From: Nocardioides kongjuensis
GTDB taxonomy: Bacteria; Actinomycetota; Actinomycetes; Propionibacteriales; Nocardioidaceae
NCBI RefSeq assembly: GCF_013409625.1
Contig: NZ_JACCBF010000001.1
Location: 4,219,001 to 4,283,000 of the forward strand
Direction of reading: 5' to 3'
DNA length: 64,000 bases
The position numbers and the translations under genes are program-made. Positions 8,640 to 16,790 of the stretch are shown here, in pieces. The notes beneath the pieces are model-generated. The model saw only the letters and a list, made by a program, of their open reading frames with translations, ran no database searches and was not told the DNA's origin. Numbering within the stretch: the first letter of the stretch is position 1; every line of letters begins with the position of its first letter.

Positions 8640-9281
8640 TCAGGCCATCCTGGCCGCGGCGATCCGCGCCAGGCGCACGACCTGTGCCTTGCGCGGCGAC
8701 GCCGGCTGCTGGACCTCGATCACCAGCACCCGCTTGCCCTTGCGGACCGCGACCGTGAAGTAGTGGCTCGGAGCCAGGCCGGTGCCGGCTGCGGGAGTCG
8801 TCGTGGCGCGGTAGCCGACCCGGGGACCACCGAGCTTCGGCAGCCTCTCCGGCTGGACCGTGGTGGCGATGCCGGCCCAGTACTGGCTGCAGTCGCGCAC
8901 GAAGGCCTGGTACGCCGCGAGCAGCGCCCGGGCCTGGGCCGATGTGGTGAGCTGGAGCACCCGCACGTCGATCGTGCGCCCGGTCGAGAAGTCCTCGCCC
9001 GAGCGGAGCTCGCCGTAGCGCACCCCGGTCTCGGCCCACTTCGAGCAGACGCCGGCGTACTGGCCGGTCGTCGGTGTCGAGGCCCGGAACAGGTGGAGTC
9101 CCGCGAGATCGGGGATCGCGTGGACGATCTCCGACCTCGACGGCAGGTCCTTCGTGGCCACGGGGCGCGCTGCCGCCCGGCCGGCGGGCGTGGCGGCGAC
9201 CGGGGCGCTGGTCAGCACCGGGGCGACGAGCGCGAGCAGGGCGGCCAGGGCGGTCAGGACGGCGAGACGGGTGCGGTGCAT
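8640..9281 (-). CDS. Secreted protein of unknown function
   Basis: 213 aa. A clear signal peptide (MHRTRLAV followed by an Ala/Leu-rich stretch ending near residue 33) precedes a domain with two cysteines (in GVCSKW and RDCSQYW) that may form a disulfide. The shape resembles extracellular sensor domains of the PknH type, but I do not recognise the family. The ATG at 9281 has a strong GGAGGA site upstream. It is divergent from padR and its promoter region contains the PadR-type operator, so it may be co-regulated. Confidence 0.65.
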   Translation of the reverse strand: MHRTRLAVLTALAALLALVAPVLTSAPVAATPAGRAAARPVATKDLPSRSEIVHAIPDLAGLHLFRASTPTTGQYAGVCSKWAETGVRYGELRSGEDFSTGRTIDVRVLQLTTSAQARALLAAYQAFVRDCSQYWAGIATTVQPERLPKLGGPRVGYRATTTPAAGTGLAPSHYFTVAVRKGKRVLVIEVQQPASPRKAQVVRLARIAAARMA

Positions 9282-9352
9282 CGGGTTCCTCCGGGTCCGA
9301 GATGCCCGCACGCTACTCCGGTGCCGCTGCGGCGGTTCGACCGGCTCAGGGC

Positions 9353-9383
9353 ATACCGGGTATACAGTCTCCATACCCGGTAT
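9353..9383. promoter_or_regulatory. PadR-type operator (two inverted ATACC/GGTAT sites)
   Basis: ATACCGGGTAT at 9353-9363 and its exact reverse complement ATACCCGGTAT at 9373-9383 are separated by 9 bases, and each arm is itself almost palindromic. The site lies 24 bases before the padR start codon, where a PadR dimer would block transcription of padR and the ABC exporter. This layout matches the AT-flanked dyads bound by PadR-family repressors. Autoregulation is inferred from position. Confidence 0.7.
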
Positions 9384-9407
9384 GTAGTCATCCCCGAGGG
9401 AGCACCG

Positions 9408-10034
9408 ATGTCCGTGAAGCACGCCCTGCTGGCGCTGCTGGAGCAGCAGCCCATGTACGGCTACCAGCTGCGCGCCGAGTTCGAGCAGCGCACCGGCACC
9501 ACCTGGCCGCTCAACGTCGGGCAGGTCTACACGACGCTGACCCGGCTCGAGCGCGACGGCCTCGCCCTCGCCGACGGCGAGGACGGCGAGGGCCACGTGA
9601 TCTACCGGATCACCGAGGCCGGGCGCGGCGAGGTCGCCACCTGGTTCACCACGCCGGTCGCCCGCACCCAGCCGCCGCGCGACGAGCTCGCGATCAAGCT
9701 CGCCCTCGCCGTGACCGTGCCCGGCGTCGACGTCGGCACCGTGATCCAGCAGCAGCGCAGTGCCACGATGGCCGCGCTGCAGGACTACACCCGCCTCAAG
9801 CGGCAGGCGGCCGGTTCCGCCGACCGCGCGGACCTCGCCTGGAGCCTGGTCCTCGACTCCCTCGTGTTCGGCGCCGAGGCCGAGATCCGCTGGCTCGACC
9901 ACTGCGAGGCACGGTTGCGGCGGGCGGCGTCCGAGGTTGGACGAGAAAACTCGCGCTTGGACGAGGATGCTTCCTCGTCCCAGCGCCAGTTTCACCGGCC
10001 GGCCGGTGAAACTGCCTCGGGGGCCCCGCGGTGA
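9408..10034 (+). CDS. PadR family transcriptional regulator
   Basis: 208 aa. The N-terminal winged helix (HALLALLEQQPMYGYQL... followed by GQVYTTLTRLERDGL) is diagnostic for PadR, and a C-terminal dimerisation helix region follows to about residue 175. The last 33 residues are encoded by an 80-bp intergenic repeat (see 9935-10014) and look unlike any PadR tail, so the repeat has replaced or extended the natural end. The downstream small ORF and ABC exporter overlap its stop, so it likely represses its own operon through the operator at 9353-9383. Confidence 0.88.
   Translation: MSVKHALLALLEQQPMYGYQLRAEFEQRTGTTWPLNVGQVYTTLTRLERDGLALADGEDGEGHVIYRITEAGRGEVATWFTTPVARTQPPRDELAIKLALAVTVPGVDVGTVIQQQRSATMAALQDYTRLKRQAAGSADRADLAWSLVLDSLVFGAEAEIRWLDHCEARLRRAASEVGRENSRLDEDASSSQRQFHRPAGETASGAPR
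9935..10014 (-). repeat. 80-bp palindromic intergenic repeat, copy A
   Basis: This sequence reads, on the reverse strand, as the same 80-bp element found at 23170-23249 (75 of 80 bases identical). It contains a perfect 28-bp palindrome at 9987-10014 (half-site CAGTTTCACCGGCC) and a second stem at 9959-9980 (GGACGAGGA, 4-base loop, TCCTCGTCC). It overlaps the 3' end of padR and encodes its last residues. Its size, palindromy and dispersal suggest a MITE or REP-like element. Confidence 0.8.
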
Positions 10035-10159
10035 GCCCCGACCTCCACGACCAGGCCCGCCGTCTCGACCGGGCCGAGCGGCGCTGGCTCGCCGACGCCC
10101 GCGACCGGCTCCAGCGCATCCGAGCCACCCGCCTCCTCTCCCGAAAGCAAGAGCGATGA
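10031..10159 (+). CDS. 42-residue small protein between padR and the ABC exporter
   Basis: A GTG at 10031 overlaps the padR stop (GTGA) and the TGA at 10157 overlaps the ATG of the ABC ATPase (ATGA). The product is highly charged and Arg-rich, with an Ala/Arg/Asp heptad-like pattern (RRLDRAERRWLADARDRLQRI) predicted to be one amphipathic helix. Both overlaps are exactly those expected of a translationally coupled gene, which argues that it is real or at least a coupling leader peptide. Function unknown. Confidence 0.55.
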   Translation: MSPDLHDQARRLDRAERRWLADARDRLQRIRATRLLSRKQER

Positions 10160-10875
10160 ACCCCGTCCTCCAGCTCACCGACGTCACCCGCACCCACGGC
10201 ATCGCGCCGCACGAGGTGCTCGCCCTGCGCGGCGTCTCCTTCGCGGCCCACCCCGGTGAGCTGGTCGCCGTGATGGGCCCCTCCGGCTCCGGCAAGTCGA
10301 CCCTGCTCACCATCGCCGGCGGGCTCGACCAGCCGACCAGCGGTGAGGTCAGCGTTGAGGGTGTCGACCTCGCGCGGCTCGGGCAGCAGGGACGGGCGCG
10401 GATGCGGCGTACGTCGATCGGTTACGTCTTCCAGGGCTTCAACCTGATCCCCGCGCTCACCGCGACCGAGAACGTCGCCCTCCCGCGCGAGCTCGACGGG
10501 ATCGGCCCCCGCCAGGCCCGGGCCGAGGCGCGGCGCGCACTGGCGGAGGTCGGCATCCTCGACCTCGCCGACCGGTTCCCCGACAACATGTCCGGCGGCC
10601 AGCAGCAGCGGGTCGCCATCGCCCGTGCCGTCGTCGGCGAGCGCCGGCTGATCCTGGCCGACGAGCCGACCGGCGCCCTCGACACCGAGACCGGCGAGGG
10701 GATCCTCCAGCTGCTCCGCGCGCGCTGCGACGCCGGCGCGGCGGGCGTCCTGGTCACCCACGAGGCGCGGCACGCCGCCTGGGCCGACCGGGTGGTGTTC
10801 CTGCGCGACGGCGTGGTCGTCGACGAGACCGGCGCCGACCGGGTCGACGTGCTGACCGAGCCGGCCGCGCGATGA
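10156..10875 (+). CDS. ABC transporter ATP-binding protein (MacB/LolD type)
   Basis: 239 aa with Walker [10 protein letters not shown], signature [13 protein letters not shown], Walker B LILADEPTGALD and the H-loop VTHE. The FQGFNLIPALTATENV segment is typical of MacB/LolD-like ATPases that pair with FtsX-like permeases. The ATG overlaps the small ORF upstream, and its stop overlaps the permease start by 4 bases. Likely the motor of an exporter of an antimicrobial, lipid or lipoprotein under PadR control. Confidence 0.9.
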   Translation: MNPVLQLTDVTRTHGIAPHEVLALRGVSFAAHPGELVAVMGPSGSGKSTLLTIAGGLDQPTSGEVSVEGVDLARLGQQGRARMRRTSIGYVFQGFNLIPALTATENVALPRELDGIGPRQARAEARRALAEVGILDLADRFPDNMSGGQQQRVAIARAVVGERRLILADEPTGALDTETGEGILQLLRARCDAGAAGVLVTHEARHAAWADRVVFLRDGVVVDETGADRVDVLTEPAAR

Positions 10876-13484
10876 GCCACCGCAGCCACGCCCTGGGGGG
10901 TTGGCGGGTCGCGCTGCGGCTCGCGCGTCGGGAGGCCTGGCGCCGCAAGGCACAGACCACGCTCATGCTCGTCCTCGTCTGCCTACCCGTGCTCGCCGTC
11001 GCCGCGGCCGCGGTCGTGTGGCGCACCGCCAGCGTCTCCGGCGCCGAGGGCGTCGACCGCCGGATGGGTGCGTCGGCCGCCCTGGTCAGCGGCAGCGGTA
11101 CGTCCGAGGTGGTGCAGGCCTTCGACCCCGATGGCACCACCTCCTGGGTCAGCGAGGACGAGCACGTGGCGAGCGCCGAGGAGGTGCGCGGGGTCCTCGG
11201 CGCCGACCGTGAGCTCGTGCCGTTGGCCCGGGAGTACCTCTCCTACCGCACCGACCGTGGCGTCGGCGACCTCCTGGTCACCGAGACCGATCTCGCGAAC
11301 CCGCTCACCGAGGGACTGTTCCGCCTCGACGACGGCCGCTACCCGAGCGCCGCCGACGAGGTCGTGGTCAACCCCGTGGCGGCCGGGCGCGGGCCGGGTC
11401 TCGGCGAGACGCTGACCGTGCTGCGCCGTACGGCGGACGGCGAGACCCGCACCGACCTGCACGTCGTCGGCATCGCCACGAGCGCGACCACCCGCGAGGA
11501 GCCCGTCGCGGCGGTCCTCCCCGGCGCGCTCGGCACCCCGGACGACCAGCCGAGCTGGCTGGTCGGCGGCGGCCCGGTGAGCTGGGACGACGTCCGCGCG
11601 CTCAACGCGGTCGGCCTGCTCGCCGCCTCGCGCCAGGTCCTGACCGACCCACCGCCGGACTCGGCGCTGCCGCCCGAGGTGGTCACCGACGAGCCCGTCG
11701 ACGAGACCCGGCTCACCGCGCTGCTGCTGGTCGCCACGATGGTGCTGCTCGAGGTCGTCCTGCTCGCCGGGCCGGCCTTCGCCGTCCGCGCCCGGTCCCA
11801 GGCGCGCACGCTCGCGCTCGTCGCGGCCGCGGGCGGGACGCCGGCCCAGGCACGCCGTACCGTCCTCGCCTCCGGTGTCGTGGTCGGGCTGGCCGGCGGC
11901 CTGCTCGGCGCCGTCCTCGGGATCGGCGTCGGGGCGTTGCTGGTGCCCGTGGCGCAGCGCTTCCAGGGCACCTGGTTCGGACCGCTGGAGGTGCCCTGGC
12001 CGCTGCTGGCCGTGGTCGCCTGCTTCGGCCTTGCGGCAGCCGTCCTGGCGGCCGTCGTCCCTGCGTTCTCGGCCTCGCGCCAGGACGTGGTCGCCGTGCT
12101 GGCCGGTCGCCGCGGCGAGGGGCGGCCCTCGCGTCGCTCGCCGGTGCTCGGCCTGGTCCTGGTCGGGGCGGCCATCGCCTCCGGTCTGCTGGGCTCCCGG
12201 GCGAGCGGCGCCTCCCCGGCGCTGGTGGCCGCGTCCGCGCTGCTCTCGGTCGTCGGGATGATCCTGCTCGTCGCGACCGTCGTCGCACTGGTGGGACAGC
12301 TCGCCCGCAGGTTCCCGCTGGCGCTGCGCTTCGCCGCCCGGGACGCCGCCCGGCACCGCACCCGCACGGTCCCGGCCGTCGCCGCCGTCGGCGCGACCGT
12401 CGCCGGGGTGATCACCCTCGGCCTCGCCCTCGCCAGCCAGCAGGCAGCCGACGAGCGCGACTACGACCCGCTGCTCGCCGACGGGTACGCCGCGGTCCCG
12501 GTCGAGCCCGGCACCGACCCGGCCGCCGTACGCCAGGTGCTCGCGAAGCGCGTCCCCGGCGCCCGCGTCGACGAGGTCGTCGGCGTGCGCCAGGGCACCG
12601 GCGACACGTGGACGAACGTCTCCCTCGACGTCGCCGGCGACCCCTTCGGCCTGGCCGCGAGCGGGTCGCTGGGCAGCGGCTTCCTGGTCGGCTCCGCGGT
12701 GCCCGACGCGGTCGGGCTGGCTCCGGGCGACCGGGCCGTCGCCGACCGCGCGCTCGCCGCCGGCCGGATCGTGGTCGTCCGCGGTTCCGAGGCCTTCGGT
12801 CCGGACGTGGCCGACACGGTGCACGTGGTCGTCGACGAGGACGGCTCCGCAGCCCCGACTGCGAGCCTCGAGGCTCCGGCCGTGGTGGTGCGGGCCGACG
12901 GTGGCCGCGGGACGGTCGAGGCGGTGCTGCCCCCGGCCGTCGCGAAGGACCTCGGCCTCGACGTCGGCACCGTGGGGCTGACCATCGCCCCGACCGTCTC
13001 GGTCGCCGCCCAGGCGGACCTGACCGAGGCCCTGGCGACCGTTCCCGGCGCCGGCCCGCTCGTCGTGGAGCGCGGCTACCAGCCCGAGGACGGCGTGCGG
13101 ATCCTGCAGTGGGTGCTGGCGGTCCTCGGCGGCATCCTGATGCTCGGCGGCACCCTCACCGCCACCTTCCTCGCCCTGTCCGACGCCCGGCCCGACCTCG
13201 CCACGATGGCAGCGGTCGGTGCCCGCTCGCGCACCCGCAGGCGGGTCGCGGCGGCGTACGCGCTGGTGGTGGGACTGGCCGGCGCCCTGCTCGGTACGCC
13301 GATCGGGTTCATCCCCGGCATCGCGGTGAGCCGACCGCTGTCCCGCGGCGACGACGGCAGCTCGCTGCTCGTGGTCCCCTGGCCGCTCCTCGGGCTCGTG
13401 GTCGTCGGCCTGCCGCTGCTCACCGCCGCAGCGGTGGGGCTGTGCGCGCGGAGCCGGCTGCCGCTGGTGGCGCGGATCGACTGA
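10872..13484 (+). CDS. FtsX-like ABC transporter permease
   Basis: 870 aa. An N-terminal membrane anchor (around residues 28-50) is followed by a long extracellular region, then helices near residues 275-400 and a duplicated FtsX-like unit ending in four C-terminal helices. This double-FtsX arrangement is common in actinobacterial exporters. The ATG overlaps the ATPase gene stop (ATGA). It forms the transporter with the ATPase upstream; substrate unknown, control by PadR probable. Confidence 0.88.
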   Translation: MSHRSHALGGWRVALRLARREAWRRKAQTTLMLVLVCLPVLAVAAAAVVWRTASVSGAEGVDRRMGASAALVSGSGTSEVVQAFDPDGTTSWVSEDEHVASAEEVRGVLGADRELVPLAREYLSYRTDRGVGDLLVTETDLANPLTEGLFRLDDGRYPSAADEVVVNPVAAGRGPGLGETLTVLRRTADGETRTDLHVVGIATSATTREEPVAAVLPGALGTPDDQPSWLVGGGPVSWDDVRALNAVGLLAASRQVLTDPPPDSALPPEVVTDEPVDETRLTALLLVATMVLLEVVLLAGPAFAVRARSQARTLALVAAAGGTPAQARRTVLASGVVVGLAGGLLGAVLGIGVGALLVPVAQRFQGTWFGPLEVPWPLLAVVACFGLAAAVLAAVVPAFSASRQDVVAVLAGRRGEGRPSRRSPVLGLVLVGAAIASGLLGSRASGASPALVAASALLSVVGMILLVATVVALVGQLARRFPLALRFAARDAARHRTRTVPAVAAVGATVAGVITLGLALASQQAADERDYDPLLADGYAAVPVEPGTDPAAVRQVLAKRVPGARVDEVVGVRQGTGDTWTNVSLDVAGDPFGLAASGSLGSGFLVGSAVPDAVGLAPGDRAVADRALAAGRIVVVRGSEAFGPDVADTVHVVVDEDGSAAPTASLEAPAVVVRADGGRGTVEAVLPPAVAKDLGLDVGTVGLTIAPTVSVAAQADLTEALATVPGAGPLVVERGYQPEDGVRILQWVLAVLGGILMLGGTLTATFLALSDARPDLATMAAVGARSRTRRRVAAAYALVVGLAGALLGTPIGFIPGIAVSRPLSRGDDGSSLLVVPWPLLGLVVVGLPLLTAAAVGLCARSRLPLVARID

Positions 13485-13499
13485 CAGGTCGAAACTTAA

Positions 13500-13536
13500 A
13501 GTCAGTCTTGACTGTTTGTTAGTACGACGCCATGCT
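13500..13536 (+). promoter_or_regulatory. Leaderless promoter with overlapping dyad upstream of the tetR gene
   Basis: TTGACT (13508-13513) and CATGCT (13531-13536) are 17 bases apart, and the GTG start at 13543 is 6 bases beyond the -10, so the transcript would begin at the start codon. The dyad AGTCA-GTCT-TGACT at 13500-13513 covers the -35 and is a candidate operator for the encoded TetR protein. Position and spacing are seen; function is inferred. Confidence 0.5.
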
Positions 13537-13542
13537 GGCGGC

Positions 13543-14166
13543 GTGACCACGACCCGCGTCCCGCAGGAGGAGCGCACCCGCGCCATGCGGCAGCGGTTGA
13601 TGGACGCGACGGTGGAGCTGCTGGTCGAGAAGGGCTTCGGCGGTACGACGACCACCCTGGTCTCCGAGCGCGCGGGTGTCAGCCGCGGCGCGCAGCTGCA
13701 CCACTTCCCGACCAAGAACGACCTGGTCGTCGCGGCCGTCGGTCACCTCACCGCGATCCGCGGCTCCGACCTCGAGGCCGCCGCGGCAAAGCTGCCGGCC
13801 GGACGCGGGCGCACCGAGGCGGTCATGCAGATGCTCGGCGACCACTTCGCCTCGCCGGTCTTCACCGCGGCGCTCGAGCTGTGGGTCGCGGCGCGCACCG
13901 ACCCGGGCCTGCACGAGGCGGTCGCACCGCTGGAGCAGCACGTCGGCCGCGAGACCCACCGGCTGACGGTCGAGCTGCTCGGCGTCGACGAGGCGCAGCC
14001 CGGCGTCCGCGAGCTGGTGCAGGCGACGCTCGACCTGGTGCGCGGCCTCGGCCTCGCCAACACGCTCGGCGACGACGCCCGTCGTCGCCGCCGGATCCTC
14101 ACCGAGTGGGCGCGCACGCTGGACGCCGCGCTGCACCCGGCCGACCCCCAGGGAGAAGACGGATGA
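13543..14166 (+). CDS. TetR family transcriptional regulator
   Basis: 207 aa. The N-terminal helix-turn-helix is clear (TTTLVSERAGVSRGAQLHHFPTKNDLV, about residues 38-65) with a variable C-terminal ligand domain. The GTG at 13543 is supported by a leaderless promoter that places the transcript start there. Its stop overlaps the next ATG by 4 bases, making it the first gene of the acyl-CoA operon, which it probably regulates in response to an acyl-CoA intermediate. Confidence 0.88.
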   Translation: MTTTRVPQEERTRAMRQRLMDATVELLVEKGFGGTTTTLVSERAGVSRGAQLHHFPTKNDLVVAAVGHLTAIRGSDLEAAAAKLPAGRGRTEAVMQMLGDHFASPVFTAALELWVAARTDPGLHEAVAPLEQHVGRETHRLTVELLGVDEAQPGVRELVQATLDLVRGLGLANTLGDDARRRRRILTEWARTLDAALHPADPQGEDG

Positions 14167-14960
14167 GTGTCCTCGACGACGTGATCGCCGACCTGAGTGC
14201 CGAGGGCGACCAGCTCCGCACGACGGTCGCCGCCCTCGACGCCGACGCCTGGCGTACGCCGACCCCGGCCGAGGGCTGGGACGTCGCCACCACGATCGCC
14301 CACCTGCTGTGGACCGACGAGGTCGCGGTGCTGGCGGCCGGCGCGCTGAGCGAGGAGGGCAAGCAGGCGTGGGACGCCGTGGTGCTCACCGCCATCGAGG
14401 ACCCGACCGGGTTCGTCGACGCGGAGGCGATGCGCATCGGCGCGCTCGCCCCCGAGGAGCTGCTGGCCCGCTGGGACGCCGCCCGGCCCGCCCTCGTCGC
14501 CGCGCTGCAGGCCTACCCCGACGGCCTCAAGATGCCGTGGTTCGGGCCGCCGATGGCGCCGACCTCGATGGCGACCGCGCGGTTCATGGAGACCTGGGCC
14601 CACGCCCTCGACGTGTACGACGCGATCGGGGTGCGTCCCGAGGTCACCGACCGGATCCGCCACGTCGCCCACATCGGCGTGCGCACCCGCAACTTCTCCT
14701 ACGCCAACAACGGTCTCGAGGCGCCGGCCGAGGAGTTCCGGGTCGAGCTGACGGCGCCGAGCGGCGAGCTGTGGACCTGGGGACCGCAGGACGCACCCCA
14801 GATCGTCACCGGCTCGGCGTACGACTTCTGCCAGCTGGTCACCCAGCGGGTGCACCGTGACGACACCGACCTGAAGGCCGTCGGCGACGACGCCGAGAAG
14901 TGGCTCACCATCGCGCAGGCGTTCGCCGGCCCGGCCGGCGGCGGAAGGGACCCCCGATGA
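14163..14960 (+). CDS. TIGR03084 family metal-binding protein (maleylpyruvate isomerase/DinB fold)
   Basis: 265 aa. The N-terminal half has the four-helix DinB/MDMPI mycothiol-dependent-enzyme-like fold with WDVATTIAHLLWTDEVA and a second histidine region ETWAHALDVYDAIG; these His residues bind metal in the family. The TIGR03084 subfamily is found next to AtuA-like and acyl-CoA carboxylase genes, as here. ATGA overlap with tetR upstream and with the AtuA-like gene downstream. Precise reaction unknown. Confidence 0.8.
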   Translation: MSVLDDVIADLSAEGDQLRTTVAALDADAWRTPTPAEGWDVATTIAHLLWTDEVAVLAAGALSEEGKQAWDAVVLTAIEDPTGFVDAEAMRIGALAPEELLARWDAARPALVAALQAYPDGLKMPWFGPPMAPTSMATARFMETWAHALDVYDAIGVRPEVTDRIRHVAHIGVRTRNFSYANNGLEAPAEEFRVELTAPSGELWTWGPQDAPQIVTGSAYDFCQLVTQRVHRDDTDLKAVGDDAEKWLTIAQAFAGPAGGGRDPR

Positions 14961-16672
14961 CCACACCCCTGAGGATCGCCAACTGCTCCGGCTTCTACGG
15001 CGACCGCCTCTCCGCCCTGAGGGAGCAGCTCGAGGGAGGTGAGGTCGACGTCGTCACCGGCGACTACCTCGCCGAGCTGACCATGCTGATCCTCGGCATG
15101 GACACGCTGCGCGACGCCGAGCTCGGGTACGCCCGCACCTTCCTCACGCAGCTCGAGGACACCCTCGGCCTCGCCCTCGACAAGGGCGTCAAGATCGTCA
15201 GCAACGCCGGCGGCCTCAACCCGGCCGGTCTCGCCCGGAAGATCGAGGAGCTCGGCACGGGCGCCAAGGTCGCCTACGTCGAGGGCGACGACCTGCGCGC
15301 GGCAGGGCTGTTCGACGGGGCGCTGACCGCCAACGCCTACCTCGGCGCGTTCGGCATCGCCTCCGCCCTGGCCCGTGGCGCCGACATCGTCGTCACCGGG
15401 CGCGTGACCGACGCCAGTGTCGTCGTCGGTCCCGCGATCGCCCACCACGGCTGGACCCCCGGTGACCACGACGCACTGGCCGGTGCGGTCGTCGCGGGCC
15501 ACGTCATCGAGTGCGGCACCCAGGCCACCGGCGGCAACTTCTCCGGCTTCGTCGACCTGTTCAAGGCCGGCGCCCCCATGGACAGGCCCCTCGGGTTCCC
15601 GATCGCCGAGGTCGCCGCCGACGGCAGCAGCGTGATCACCAAGCACGACGGCACCGGCGGCGCGGTCACCGTCGACACCGTCACCGCGCAGCTGCTCTAC
15701 GAGATCCAGACGACCCGCTACCTCAACCCCGACGTGACCACGCACCTCGACTCGATCCGGCTGCGCCAGCAGGGCCCCGACCGGGTCGAGATCAGCGGTG
15801 TCACCGGCTCCGCGCCCGCGGAGAGGCTCAAGGTCGCGGTCAACCGCCTCGGCGGCTACCGCAACCAGCTCGAGTTCGTGCTCACCGGCCTCGACGTCGA
15901 CGCGAAGGCCGAGTGGCTGCGCAGCCAGCTCGACCCGCAGCTGAGCGTCGCCGACGTGACGTGGACCCAGACGCCCGCACGCACGGGCGACGCGGACACC
16001 GAGGAGGGCGCCTCGGTCATCTTGCGGTGCATCGGCAAGGACCCCGACGCGGGCCCGCTCGGCAAGCCGTTCACCGGTCCCGCGGTCGAGCTCGCGCTCG
16101 CCAGCTACCCCGGCTTCACGATGACCACGCCGCCGCAGAAGCCCAGTCCGTTCGGCATCTACACCCCGGAGTACGTCGACCGGGCCCAGGTGCAGCACAC
16201 CGTGGTCCACCACGACGGCAGCCGCGAGGTGATCGCAGACCCGACCACCTTCGCCGACCCCGCTGAGCTCGACCCGGAGCTCGGCAAGCGGCCCTCGCCG
16301 TACCCCGCACCGGCCGACACCATCACCCGCCGGATGCCGCTCGGAACCTTCGTGCACGCCCGCTCCGGCGACAAGGGCGGCAACGCGAACCTCGGCCTGT
16401 GGGTGAAGAACGACGGCTCGCCGAAGTACGAGGCCCGCGTCCAGTGGCTGGCGAAGATCGTCAAGGACCGCAAGATCCGCGAGCTGGTGCCCGAGGCCCG
16501 CGACCTCGACGTCGACGTCTACGTGCTGCCCAACCTGGGCGCGGTCAACGTCGTCATCCACGGCCTGCTCGGCGACGGCGTCGCCGCCTCCACCCGGTTC
16601 GACCCCCAGGCCAAGGGCCTGGGCGAGTGGGTCCGCAGCCGGATCGTCCACATCCAGGAGGACTTGGTGTGA
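14957..16672 (+). CDS. Acyclic terpene utilization AtuA family protein (DUF1446)
   Basis: 571 aa. The long N-terminal AtuA domain (about residues 5-450) contains GDYLAELTM, SNAGGLNP and ARGADIVVTGRVTDAS, and the C-terminal AtuA-like ferredoxin-fold part carries HARSGDKGGNANLG. AtuA is required for citronellol/geraniol catabolism in Pseudomonas, though its exact biochemical role is unclear. Here it sits with a carboxylase pair and two acyl-CoA dehydrogenases, which supports a role in degrading a methyl-branched acyl-CoA. ATGA overlap with the preceding gene. Confidence 0.85.
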   Translation: MTTPLRIANCSGFYGDRLSALREQLEGGEVDVVTGDYLAELTMLILGMDTLRDAELGYARTFLTQLEDTLGLALDKGVKIVSNAGGLNPAGLARKIEELGTGAKVAYVEGDDLRAAGLFDGALTANAYLGAFGIASALARGADIVVTGRVTDASVVVGPAIAHHGWTPGDHDALAGAVVAGHVIECGTQATGGNFSGFVDLFKAGAPMDRPLGFPIAEVAADGSSVITKHDGTGGAVTVDTVTAQLLYEIQTTRYLNPDVTTHLDSIRLRQQGPDRVEISGVTGSAPAERLKVAVNRLGGYRNQLEFVLTGLDVDAKAEWLRSQLDPQLSVADVTWTQTPARTGDADTEEGASVILRCIGKDPDAGPLGKPFTGPAVELALASYPGFTMTTPPQKPSPFGIYTPEYVDRAQVQHTVVHHDGSREVIADPTTFADPAELDPELGKRPSPYPAPADTITRRMPLGTFVHARSGDKGGNANLGLWVKNDGSPKYEARVQWLAKIVKDRKIRELVPEARDLDVDVYVLPNLGAVNVVIHGLLGDGVAASTRFDPQAKGLGEWVRSRIVHIQEDLV

Positions 16673-16702
16673 GCCGCCGTCGGGGCGTCACAAGCACGCC
16701 GA

Positions 16703-16766
16703 TTGGTCCCAAACCGCATCAATTCGGGCCGTTTTCCTGCGGTTTGGGACCAAACCGCAGGAAAAC
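16703..16766. repeat. Overlapping inverted repeats that can form two alternative hairpins
   Basis: TTGGTCCCAAACCGC at 16703-16717 is perfectly complementary to 16739-16753. The same downstream segment lies inside a second perfect palindrome at 16731-16766 with 17-bp arms (GTTTTCCTGCGGTTTGG) around GA. The two stems are mutually exclusive. It fills most of the 118-base gap between the AtuA-like gene and an acyl-CoA dehydrogenase gene, so it could be an attenuator or mRNA stabiliser as well as a mobile repeat. Confidence 0.7.
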
Positions 16767-16790
16767 CAACACCGGGCCGGAGGCCAGTCG

